Positions 25,145 to 36,481 of a DNA stretch of 64,000 nucleotides are shown in pieces. The notes under the pieces were generated by a model. The model was not told where the DNA came from. It saw nothing but the letters and a program-made list of their open reading frames with translations, and did no database searches. Source of the DNA: Rhizoctonia solani (Eukaryota > Basidiomycota > Agaricomycetes > Cantharellales > Ceratobasidiaceae); assembly GCF_016906535.1 (NCBI RefSeq), contig NC_057382.1, positions 1,798,001 to 1,862,000 on the forward strand, in the 5' to 3' direction. Position numbers and translations under genes: made by a program. The first letter of the stretch is position 1. Each line of letters opens with the position of its first letter.

Positions 25145-28100
25145 TCACTCTTCTTCCTCTTCTTCCTCTTCCTCGATCGCACTCCCTCTCAACCCTTGCC
25201 GTCCAGCTTGCAAATTCCCTCTTCGACCAGCCAACGTTGCAGGAGCCACCTCGGAAATCACCTCTGTCGTCGGAGGCTGGCTCACGGCAGGCGGGAGACC
25301 CAAGTTGTTCTGCAACGGGGACAACCGAGTTGGTCGTTTCTGGGTGTTCACCCGTAGCCCGCCTTGAGAAGACCCAGGAAGCTCCATGCGCTTGAGCGCA
25401 GGCGATCCTTGCCCCTGATCCGCACTCATACCCAAAAATCCAAGTTTGGACGATCCCAGCCTCGTGCTCTGCCCAAACCCGCCCAAAAACTCGTCATCGT
25501 CTGTCCAATCGTCATCGTCGTCTGGGCTAAGCGACGGTCGGCCAGTAAACACGTCTCGTAGGCCCGCGCTGGGGGGATCACTCTCTCGTGCGCTACCGGT
25601 AGGTTTGGGCATTGAGGACGAAGGGCCAGACCAACCAGGCGGTTCAATACCCCACGACTTTTTCCAAGTCGACCTCGCCATACTGGAATAAACAATTCCT
25701 TTCTTCTTTTGGGCTACGAACGATGTCTGGCCAAACGTGCGTCTCTGGGGTTCAGGCGAGTTGGAATACGAGGTCAAGACTATGTCCGAGTCGATCGTCC
25801 CTAGACCTTCATGGAACGACGTGGGTCGCGAATTAGGTACCGACCGAATGGAGGAAGCAGCCGAGTTGGATCGGTTGTGTCGCTGAGAGTGTTGTTTGAC
25901 TTGCCGGACTACTTTGGTGGACGATCCCGACCCGGCACGGCGATGGTACTGTTGCAGGGGTGACTGGGCTCGTCTAGCCGGATGACCAGATCCAGCAGAC
26001 GAGTTCGAGGGACTCTTGGAATGCCGGGCTCGGCGCATATTAGGTGTTACAGGCGTCATAGACACACTCATCGACCGCACGCTCGAAGGACGAGACGAAA
26101 ATTCCCCGCCACGTTCACTAGTAGGTGACATGGATCTTGGATCACTGCGTTGTCGAGTTACCGGGCTAGTCCCTTCTGCAATGGGATAGTTCATCGAAAC
26201 GACCGAGGACCGACGAGAGTTGGCGCTGCTTGAATGTTTGGACGAAATGGACATCCGGTGCTCGCGCCGTCTCTTGCTGCTAGTGTAGCTGTCCGTTCGT
26301 ACAGGTCTTGCCCTTCCACGCGCCGATCCAGCAGAAGTAGGAGTCGATATTGTGCGCCTGGTAGCTGCGACATACTGGGGGCTAGCCTGATCCTTCCTCT
26401 TCTTCTTGTCATCTTGGAACCAAGTCCTAAATGCCGTTAACAAACTTGCACGTTGTCGAGGCTTGGTGGAAGTTGAAATACGAGGCAACGATGACAGAGT
26501 ATCCTCCGGACATTCTTCAGGCGTATCTGTAGGCTTAATCACACCAGCCGCCACACCCGAATTCGAAGTAACCACCCAAGGAGAAGAGGGAATAACAGAT
26601 GTAGGCGTTGTCGAACTACGTTCCGACGGTGCAATCTCCGAAGGTTGAAGCTTGGTAAGTTTCGCTGCAGCTTGAGTGAGGCGGACCGCCGTTGGGTCTT
26701 CTGGTGCCATTCTTTCGTCCGATTTCGCCTTGACAAGTCGAGCGGTTTCGTCAGACTTAGACTTGGCTTGCCTCGTGACCTCTTCAGGTTTGGGTTTCCC
26801 TGCAGCGTCCGCTCTGGCCCTTGTGTTTTCATCTGACTTTTTCTTGACAAGCACGCCAGCTGTGAGTGCAGTCGAAGCTCTCTGCAATAAGCTCACGCTA
26901 CCCGATCGCGGTTTGCCAGTATCTGATCGAGACCGTTTGGCGCTCTGTCCAGGTGTGGTTGGGGTGGAGCGAGCTGAGGACCCAGCTTCAGGGGATAACG
27001 AACGTGTAAGGGAACTGTTGCTCAACGACAACTGGGCGTAACCTGTTTTGGGAGACGTAGGCGGCGGAGTTTTAACAGGCACACTCATAGCCGATGAGGT
27101 AGGCGTAGGGGGAACAAACGCGAGTGTTGGCTTGGGAGGAACAGGTGGAGGCTCGAGGTCTAGTCCCAGTCCTTCCTCTGTTACGCTGGGCGGGAGGGGT
27201 TGGGGCTCGGAGAGTAACGTGGGTTTCCTCGGTTTCTCCTTGAACTTTTCCTTGGACTTGTTTTCTTTGAGTTTGGGCAACTCGAGAGGTATGCTCATCA
27301 TGGACTCCTTCCTCACTCGGGATCGCTCCTTTCGCTCAGCTTTGCGCTTGATCATCCACCAGAGGGCCCCGGTCGAATCGCACGCGTCTGAAAGAACGCT
27401 GTGCACAATTTGAGATGCATCCAGCCCGAGGCTACTCATGTTTTCCAAGAGTTCGTTTTCTAATTGGGTAGAAAATAGCACAGGAGTGGGCAAAGAGAGT
27501 TCGGCGAGATAGTCAACAGGTGGCTCTGCACCGGGGCCAAAGGTGGGAGACGTCGGAGATATGGGTGGAGAGATTGTAGATGACATCGAGCGGCGTTTCG
27601 TACGCGCCGGAGTACGGGATGGAAATGAGGTTGGAGGATGAGAAGGGTGTCGAGGCCCTGCACGTAGCTTGGATTCTTCTCCAGTGCCACCAGACTCCGT
27701 ACGTTTCATCCCGACGCTCGAAGTCGACGTTCTAGGCAATAAAACCTCTTCGTTCTGGCCGTCCTCTTCTGTCTCGGGGACGGCTTCAAATGTTCGTCTC
27801 GGTTGATCAGGCGTGGCGAGCAAATCCTTGGGAAAGTCGACCTTGCGTAATGTTGTCTCGCTCTCGTTTCGGTGCAGTGTAGCTTCCCCGACCGACTGGG
27901 CCTCGTCAAACGAAGGCTTTCGAGCATTCATAGGGGTAGGATAGTCATCATCTTGTTGTTGAGCAGCGCCTAATGGCCCGCCATCAGACGTTGTAGGAGT
28001 AGTCAGCCCGCGCGAGTCAGATTTGGTATCGTCAGAGACGGAAGCACCTGAACCTGCGGAGATATCTGACGCCGCTGAGTGGTATACTGTTGTGTCAGAT

Positions 28101-29431
28101 CCTGAGATAGATTTGGATGGGCTAAGGCCGAGCGTGGATGCGCGCGAAGGCGGGTTACGCTTTTGAGGGACAAGGGGAATATCCTGTGGGGGTGAGAGCC
28201 GCGCTGGAGTCTGGGGGTCAGGTGTAGGTACTTCAGGTTCTACGGGAGTAGGAGCTTCATCTACGACCGGAAGTTTAATAGTTAGGTCTTCACTACTAGG
28301 CGAAGTGAACCACGGATGTGCAAGGATTTGGGGTATAGTATAGCGCTTGTTTGGCTCTTTTTGCAAGATGTGGCTGATAAGATCGCCCGCGTCTGCATAG
28401 CTCTTTAGCAATTGGAGCCACTGTTGGAATGGTGAGCGCACCTAAGTTGAGCCAGTCTGGTATCTCAAAATCCCCCTGAATAATTTTGTCGCGCATCACA
28501 TCTTCGTCATCATCATCAAAGGGCAAGGTGCCAACCAAGAGACAATACATGATAATTCCCAAAGACCAGATGTCAACCTCTGCAAATTTGTCAGCGGGCT
28601 ATGAACTATGTGGAAATTAGGAAAATACCTGATCCCGTGTATCTCTTGCCAGCAAGCATCTCGGGGGCAGCATAACTGAGCGGTTGAATTAGGATGTTTC
28701 CGGCATATAAGTTTGTAGCAACTCACCCAGTAGTCCCACAAAATGTATCCAAGAGCTTACTCTTCTCGTACTCGCGGGTGAAACCAAAGTCACCGAGCTT
28801 GACGGTGCATCGCTCATCGAGCAGAACATTTTCGAGTTTGAGGTCGCGGTGGACAGCACCCTCGCGATGGACATAATCTAGGGCCAAACAGAGTTCTCCG
28901 ACGATCCTCCGAGCCTCGACCTCCTCTAGCCGACCTCCCTTTTCGACCAAGTAATCGAACAACTCGCCGCCCGCACAGAGTTCGGTCACGAGCCATACGG
29001 AGGACTCGGTCGCGATAATTTCGAATAGCTGGGTGACATGGCGATGATGGAGGCGACGGTGGTGGTGAATCTCGCGCGTGAGCTGCGGCGAGTGGGCCTT
29101 TGGAATTTGCTTGATAGCTACACGCGTTTGGGTCAGGCGATGTGTGCCCAGTCTGACTTTACCGTACGTTCCTGCAGTAAACGGATATATAAATCGTACC
29201 AGACAGGACTGACTTGACTTTGCCCACCTTCGCCTATGACTTTGCCCAGGGTGTAGTTGCCTATGACCCTGATCCTTTCAGACACTAGCTCCTTGCCGAG
29301 TTCTTGGTACGCTGTCGCGAGCTATTCGACTCGGTCAGCAGGTTCATGGTACATCTCGGTAAACTCACCTGTGCACGTTGGTTCACATTCTGTGACTCGG
29401 ACCGACGATGGGTGCCGCGCATAGCGGCCAT
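25145..29431 (-). CDS. CAMK-like serine/threonine protein kinase, Kin4/Ppk1-type
   Basis: A protein kinase with an N-terminal catalytic domain and a very long disordered tail. Start at 29431 (MAAMRGTHRRSESQNVNQRA). The catalytic part is spread over short exons: NYTLGKVIGE-GTYGKVRLG (glycine loop), VAIKQIPKA (VAIK lysine), VHREGAVHRDLKLENVLLDE (HRD loop), KLGDFGFTREYEKSKLL (DFG), CGTTGYAAPEML (activation segment and APE), DIWSLGIIMYCLLVGTLPFD, and RYTIPQILAHPWF closing the fold. The last exon, from about 28400 to 25145, is one open frame of about 1,090 codons: Ser/Pro/Thr-rich, with many SP/TP sites, basic patches and a terminal poly-Glu run. The HPWF end and the FGFT variant suggest the CAMKL/Kin4-Ppk1 group, a cell-polarity or spindle-checkpoint kinase, but subfamily is inference. 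The junction near 28420 may need one extra base. Confidence 0.85.
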
Positions 29432-29743
29432 TATTATACAAAATTAGATATATATCAGTCCTGAAATTAGTGGTAAATATGTCGTGTGCAGCGGCGACGA
29501 GAGCAGGGAATATCAAGTGTTGACAGCGAGCAGATTTAGAGAGCAGGTAGACTTTGGCTGAATAATCCTGAGCAGAATGAATTGAAGTTGAATATGTACG
29601 GTCGAAAGCGAGTCGGACGAATACAGTAACGAGAGGCGCGTGGGGTCGGTGGTGGTCGACAGCAAAGTCCAATTCAAAAGGGGCTCGCAATTCCAACCAA
29701 ACAAACACCCATCCACTTCGACTACACTAGAACCGTCCATATC
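29432..29743. promoter_or_regulatory. Bidirectional promoter region, kinase and mitochondrial protein gene
   Basis: About 310 bp between two divergent start codons. It holds an AT-rich segment near the kinase start and a pyrimidine-rich stretch just before ATG 29744 on the + strand. No specific regulator site was identified. Confidence 0.4.
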
Positions 29744-30777
29744 ATGCAACGGCTGCTCATTCGTACATTCACCCGTCCAAATGAAAAATTTAATTCTCCA
29801 CTGCCTTTCCAGACGATCCTACGTCATTATTCGTCCGAGTCTAAATCCGGGCTCGGTCGTACCAGGCTTATGAAGTCACAACCAAGTCCGACGACGTCAA
29901 CAGAGCCTCCAACTCGCATCCCAAAGCCGATCAGTCATGTCCAACCCGATGCGGTTCTCGACGAGGCTACTAAGGCGAATCTTGCATCTAATCCGAACGC
30001 AACTTTTCAGTCAAATGAGGAAGAAGTTTTGTACGAGCGCACACCTACCTGGTGGATCAAATGGGTTTGGATCTTAATTGGTATGGATATTGTTTGGTCG
30101 TAAGTACTACCTACTGCAAATTACATCTACTTTAACGGCGAACAAAGGGGCAATTTTGCCGAATTTATCTTCAACCGCTGGACTCGCCAAGTCGATCCGC
30201 CCAAAGATCGACCGCTCACTCCCGAGGAACTCAAAGAAGTCGAATGGGTCCCTCGGCCGTTATGGCAGCGAGCTGGACTGTCACTTTTAGTTCTCGCAGG
30301 AGGAACCGGTATAGCAGCTGCTCTTTTGCTCGCTCAGGCACGTACAATCACCCGAATCGTCAGGCTCCCTGAAGCGACCAAGGCTCGCATCGAAACGGCT
30401 CGGAATTGGCCTGGAAGGGGGAAAGTAATTGACTTGACAGAGGTTACGGCCCGCAAGGGTCGAGGCAAGTACGCTATGTTAATATATATGCTTTTTTCCC
30501 TAACCGCTCTTCGACAGATGAAACCGAAGTAATCGCCAAACTTCCCGGTTCACGCGGAGAATTTCTTATTGGACTAGACGGAGCAAAGATACGAGGCGAA
30601 GCAGGGGAGATAGGACAAGTGAAGTACGGTAAAATGGCCTTGTGACTGAATGTTCAACTAATTAAATTTTACAGACAAAACTTCAACCACACATTCTCCC
30701 AGTGGAAAGGCCTTGGACGCGAGATCAATCCAACTTCGCCTGCCCTTGGGCGCTGGAAATCAGGTCCAGCTGCTTAG
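29744..30777 (+). CDS. Probable mitochondrial inner-membrane protein, unknown function
   Basis: Start at ATG 29744: MQRLLIRTFTRPNEKF and a following basic, Ser/Arg-rich leader (ILRHYSSESKSGLGRTRL) look like a mitochondrial targeting sequence. Two hydrophobic segments follow: WWIKWVWILIGMDIVWS just before the first intron, and GLSLLVLAGGTGIAAALLLA in exon 2, with RWTRQVDPPKDRPLTPEELK between them. The C-terminal half is soluble-looking (TEVIAKLPGSRGEFLIGLDG) and ends with WKGLGREINPTSPALGRWKS, then stop at 30777. Four exons with 50-60-nt introns; the exon 2-3 junction fits only with a weak donor (GTCGAG). The topology resembles TMEM223-like proteins, but I cannot confirm that. No frame break elsewhere. 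Confidence 0.7.
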
Positions 30778-32643
30778 GCTAAAACAAAAAAAAAAGTGTC
30801 ATATTGACACCACTTGAATAAAATTGAAGCTTCGTCAAAGAAAGAAAGGAATAGCAACAAGATGCAAGTAAATGCGCATACAACGAACTAGAGTATTCTT
30901 TGGCCACTAAACACATGTATTCATTTACCCTAGCATGTAACCACGGAAGTCTATGACGCCTACATGCTATAGCTACGTCAGATATGACTCCTCTCGGCAC
31001 GTCTGCTGGAGAGTGAAATCGAGCTCGATAAAACATGGGCGAATCCCTTTCTTGGCAACCTCGGCCAAAGATGCATATCGCGCGTGATAAACTTTCCGAT
31101 CTTGGCTGTCTATATCTGATCAGGTAATTTTAAACTCAAACTCATAAGAGAATTCGAATCGAGCAACAATGCCACCCGAATCTGCTAAAGATGTTGTACT
31201 GGTCCCGCTCAAGTCGTCTCACTACACAATGTTCTCTGAGCCTGAACCATGCATTCCATATTAGTGTACTTCCAAGAATTCGCAACCAATCAGCTCAGAA
31301 GTGGGCAAACGCACCAGCTGCCAGCTTTACACCATCCCACCCGAAGTTGCAAACCTGGTTGGTCCATATTCTCGTATACTCACATTACTGATCTTCTCGA
31401 ACGACTTTCAATACTACAGATTTAGCGAGGTCAAAAAATTTGTTACTCTTGAGTAGGTACAATCTCATGAACATTAAAGGGGGACAAACCGATGCCCTCG
31501 AACCTACTATACAAAAAGTAACCAACAAGTGTCAAGGCAATCCAAGAATAAAACGGGTTCATCCCTTGATAAGATAGCACAAGTCACTGAAACCAAATGT
31601 CTAGAGATCAAGCTTACATTCACTTCCGAATAAGGGATCAAGGTAGACCTATATAAAGCGACCCCATTGGGGCACGTTCATACAATTCAGCTCTCATATT
31701 ACTATAGTACAGCCTCTGCCTCCCATATCATTACACTTGCTATTACGTCTACTTCATATCCTGCTAATGCAGGCGACTTTCTTATCATTACCTCCCAATA
31801 CTTTTTGAGGGCACCTATCAAATCGAGACAGCACACGGGAGACCACAGTATAAGCTAACACTTGTCTCACTGAGATAAAAGGTACCGGAATATTACCGAG
31901 TTTCTCAGTGTCGAACTGCTAGCAACAAGTCGAATAAAGGTACCGATGCCAAAGCATTGGCTTTCATTCGACACAACAAGTAAATGTCGAACAGCAACGG
32001 TGGTGCACCTATATCTTCTCTTGTATTCGGCCTCGCCGATGAGAGGCTTGTACTTGGCCCTTTAACTACGTCAGCTGGAAATGCACACGGGTACTCCCTC
32101 TGAATATGATACAAGCGGGGTCATGAAGGATCTACTGAATAGGCTCGAAAATACTTTGAGCTTGCTCCAATACTATTCCTGTACTTCCTGAAGGTGATGA
32201 GCCGACCACGACAAGAGAGGGCAAACGCTCGACGTGAGATGTCAAATGCGTCCAATTCTGGGTAGATAAGTCGTATAAGTCAATATGTGTATGCGTTACG
32301 TCAATCACGGTGCAATTTTGATTCCGGATGAATTTTATGTGACAAGTTGGATATACAGCATTTCAAGTCACACTACCTAAACACACCGTGTGGAAGTGTG
32401 GTTGGTTGGGGCCTGGTACCAGGTCGAGAGTTAGGTCAGGGCTGTGCTTAAAGCTGAGCCGAGTTTAGCCTCTGGCTGCTGACCGTATGCGCTCCAAGCA
32501 AGCCCCACTTGTCGTCTGTGCCTTTTGGGATCTAAATGGTATATATGCGCGAGCTAAGAACTGTAAACATTATATGCGCCCAAATTTACGTACAAAAGAG
32601 CGAACTGAAACGAACCCAGCAAAGGCGTAAAAAGTCAAACAAG
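30778..32643. other. Intergenic region, possible small gene remnant
   Basis: About 1.9 kb without a clear gene. At 31169 a + strand frame starts MPPESAKDVVLVPLKSSHYT and stops after 31 codons; the same frame reopens with TIPPEVANLVGPYSRILTLL, which could be a short decayed gene or a mis-spliced model. AT-rich sequence and short inverted motifs lie at 31860-32100. No tRNA or transposon signature was seen. Confidence 0.4.
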
Positions 32644-34978
32644 CTAACTGCTATCCATTTCCATATCTGCGGGAGATGACCTTGCAGAGGGCGGTCGAGC
32701 ATACACGACTGGGCTGGTAACTTTCGGGTCGGGTGGCACAATGAGAGGTCGGATGTCCAGTCGAGGTGGAGGTGGATCCCGGGCTGTCGCCCACGTAGAG
32801 GGCGGTGGTGGGCCACGTATCGAGTCTCGCCTCTCTCTTTCTCTTTCTCTTTCTCGGTCACGATCCCTGTCTCGGTCATAGGAATCCCACCTCTCCCTGT
32901 CTCTTTCCCTATCGCGGTCACGATCGCGATCAAATGAATCCCGCCTGCTCATCAGCGAATCTCTTCGGTCACGATCCCTTTCTCTATCCCTCTCGCTAAA
33001 TGACTCTCTTCTATCCTTATCAAAAGAATCCCTTCGGTCTCGTCCGTTCACAGGAGGTCGTGCGCGTGATCTGAACTCCGACCCGTTAGGCCTCCCATCT
33101 TGGTATGTTTCCCTCGGAGGAATATCACCGTACCTGCCCAACGACGGGCCAGGTCTCGAAGACAACCCCGTAGACACTACAGGACGCGGTGCAGTGCGCG
33201 GGGAACCAGAATTTGTGACCTGGACAGTAAGCTTGGGAGGAGACTGCGTTCTACCTCCCGGGTTGTAGGGGGGTGCTGGCTGGGGCCGATTGGCTGCCTG
33301 GATCGGCGAAATTGGTGAAGCACGCTGAGAATTTGGGTGAGGTTGAGGCTGGGATTGAGGTTGAGGTTGAATAGGTGGACGGTACTGGTCCAAATTAATA
33401 TCCGACAACGTCCTTGACATATCTGCGCTTGTCGACCCGGTCCTCGACCGACCTGACCACCCTTCAGACGGCTCTTTCTCGGAACGGGCCGGTAGAGTCC
33501 CATTTTGATCAGACGTTTTAGGTGTAGCGCCGAGGACTTGAATGCTTGCTCCACCACTCGAGTTGGGGCTGACACTCATGGATGGAGGAGTAGGCGTTGC
33601 TTGGCTACGGTTTAGCGGGCGAGATGTGTACAGTGTAGGTTGAGGAGCGTGAGTCGGTTCAAGTGAATTTCGGGGTGCGTCGAGGGTTCCTCGTGGGGTA
33701 TTATTGGTGGTTTCAATTGTTCCTCGGGGTGGTGTGTCGAGTACACCTGCTCGAGGGGGAGCATCCAATACACCTCCACGTGTGCCCCCATGAGGCGGAT
33801 CGACAATATCGCGAATTGATACCGGTCCACCGCCGAGTATACCGGTTCGCGCAGTGCTAAGAACTGCGTCCACTGTCCCGGGGATACGTTTACCCGGGGA
33901 CCCGCTAAGAGACTTGCCAGGCGAAGAAGGGCCATTCTTTAGCTGGCGAGCGTGCATAGCACTCTGGCGCGGGAATTGGTGTGCGTAGCTAGCAGGTTCC
34001 GGGTAAGCGCACACGCGGTTCCGACGAATACAATTGACACAAGTCGGATAATCTCCCGTACAAGGCAATTCCACCTCTGTGTTCATCTTGTAAGATAACT
34101 TGACCTATTAAACCCACCAAATATACGTACGGATGCAAAAGAAACACGCCACCGGTCTTGTGCAATTTGATCCATCTGGGTTTCGACTCGATCCTGGATT
34201 TCCAAGTCCGTTTCCTTGGGGGTATCGAATTTTAGGATCCTCCTTGGCAGTTTCAGCTAGGGGAATATCTGGACTGCCTGAGCGCGAACGCATGGCGACG
34301 TCCGAATCAGGCTCATTGTCGGATACGACAGTGACAACAGATGGTTGGGTGGCAAGCGGAGTGGTGGGACTTGCTGAAGTAGTCGTAGATAGCAGGGCCG
34401 GGCCAGAGTACTGACAAGTTACTCCTCGTTTGATACAAGACTGACACGAGGGGCGGAGGCCGTCGCATTTGCGACGGAGGTCATCTGCAGTTAGAGGTTC
34501 TGATTTGGTTTGCAGTGCAGGAATCGGTTCGGGCACTTACTCCGGCAAAAATCACACGAGGTTGCAGCCGCAGCTGCACGTTTCTTCTGCCTGGACTCTT
34601 TGACTTGAGCATAGGTTGAGGCTGAGGCTGGACGTTTGCGGCTTGTGCTCGCCGCTGCCGCTGCTGCTGCTGCGGCAGCAGCCGTCGTAGCAGCAGCCGC
34701 AATGCGACCGGACTGGCGCGTGGAGTCGTCATATTCACATGTGATGCTCTTGGAGATACATGTCGAGCAATGCGGCTTTTCATTCGTACATCGCAGTTTG
34801 AGTTCTATTATGTCTAGTCAGTATCCAAGCGGGGAGGGGGGGGTAAGGGATGGTCGAGGTACTTACTTCGACAGTTTTGACACGCCCGGGGTCCATCCCT
34901 CAAGTCTCGCAAGCCATTCGTCGAGGGCTGCGCGGTAGGCCGTCCGCTTCGTCTCCGACCGCTCGTATCTTCGTCCAT
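32644..34978 (-). CDS. Protein with three Zn(II)2Cys6 clusters and an RD/RE-rich tail
   Basis: A predicted nuclear DNA-binding protein of 720 residues, from exons 34978-34867, 34804-34541, 34484-34131 and 34076-32644, whose summed length is an exact multiple of three. Cluster 1 is CQNCRKLKLRC plus TNEKPHCSTCISKSITC, spacing C2C6C6C2C6C. Cluster 2 is CDFCRNDLRRKC plus DGLRPSCQSCIKRGVTC (C2C7C6C2C6C). Cluster 3 is CFFCIQVELPC plus TGDYPTCVNCIRRNRVC, with the standard spacing but no basic residues in its first loop, so it may bind metal without contacting DNA. Each cluster is cut by a phase-1 intron right after its CxxC[R/I]. Between clusters 1 and 2 is a poly-Ala tract and a basic KKRAAAAA segment. 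The tail contains long RDRDRERDRE and SFDRDR runs like those of splicing-related proteins. No fungal transcription-factor middle-homology domain is visible. Family membership is solid; target genes are unknown. Confidence 0.88.
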
Positions 34979-36481
34979 CGTGGTATCCGTGAGCTGGGTA
35001 AGAAGCGCTGGCGCCTATTGCCGCTAACAACTTGTTCGTGTGTCCCTGAACTTCCGCTTCTCAAACGTGGCTGTGGACGGTAGCCCAATAGAGAAGTTAA
35101 TCTGTTCACGTGATAATATTCAAGCTCCTTCTAACCAATTGCAAGCCGCTAGACAAAGTGCTGCCGTCAAATATATTGAAGTTATAAAATGCGTGGTCAT
35201 GATATGCATGGGCATTAGGGCCCCTCAACCCTTGGTTTGGCTTAGAAGATCACCCCGTAGTGTAAATTGGCTAGACACTAGCCGGAAAAGGCGCAGATAA
35301 GATTTAAGGAACCAATCACATCTCATCTTTGGGTGGCAACTACCCGGTGTATAGTCGACTCTCTTCACCTACAAGTTGATGGCGTAGGTTTTGCGCTAAA
35401 ACTGAGTTTATCCCCACGATCTATTCGGGTCTAATCAATCTGGTCGCTGTCAAGCAATTAAGGTGGTGGGGATTTCCAGTAGAGGGTGTTGATGTAACTC
35501 TGGGCAAACCACAGGCTGTAAACCAGGCAGTGAAGTGGCATATAGCTATTGTTTTTCAAGACTGACTCTCGCGTGTAAAACTAAAAGATTTCTTTTCACC
35601 TAGCAGGAACTCGTATTCTCAATATCTCCGGCCATCAACCCCGATATGGATAATATCTACGATTATTTCGGCATGAGTTTTTTAAGCATATATATGTTTC
35701 GACACACATGACTTCTCCGTTGAATGAATGGGGAGCAAGACTTTCGCACCGTCTTAATTCAATAACCTCATTGCCATCATTGTAACGTTCCAGGACCCCA
35801 AGAAAGAAAGGGAAAAGAATGTTGGATACCGATTGTATTCGGCCTACGTTATAAGTCTGAATCAATGGATGTTGATTGGATCACCGAGTGCGTTCCAAGA
35901 AATTTTTCTTGGGTATTTGCTGATAAATGACCAATACAGTGTCCTGCGTTCTTCGTAAACATGGAAGAGAGCCGCGGAATGGTCCGTAGTTATATCGGCT
36001 GAGCCTTGGGTGCCGGAAAGATGCGAGGCCTATCACCTGGGATCCTATAATCTTTTGCAAAGCTACAAGCGATAGAAAACGGTGATGAAACAATATGTTA
36101 CATACGCCATCCCTGAGAGATGACACCACTGGCAATTTAGCCACTATTCGACTTGATTTTTGAGTTCCGAGGATCTCGCGATAAGTTGTCTGCAAAATAC
36201 GCAGTTATAATAGGGGAGATGGAACTTTTGTGCTAACGCCTATGTATGTTAAACTTTTAGACCAAGTTTTAAATTACCCAGTCCAGACATCAAATGCTTA
36301 CGTCCTCGGCAACACCAATCAAGATCGAACACGGCCCGGCAAAAAAAAGGTCAATTGGTTCAACAGGGTCTCAGGGACAATTCCTGACGTCACCACCCCA
36401 AATATAACCGAGACGATGCTTACATGAGTGCCATTCTTCTCTCTTTCGCTGTGATTTCCATCGTACAGAGTGTTTGCCATC
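34979..36481. other. Intergenic region, no gene recognised
   Basis: About 1.5 kb between divergent genes. A minus-strand frame of 104 codons (36195-35881) begins MQTTYREILGTQKSSRIVAK but has no recognisable family. The last 100 bp before ATG 36482 are CT-rich on the + strand, as expected for a promoter. No repeat or tRNA was found. Confidence 0.45.

Noticed and set aside
26676..27413. Two + strand open frames of 121 codons opposite the kinase tail
   Set aside because: They are antisense to the disordered kinase tail, with complementary codon bias and no motif.
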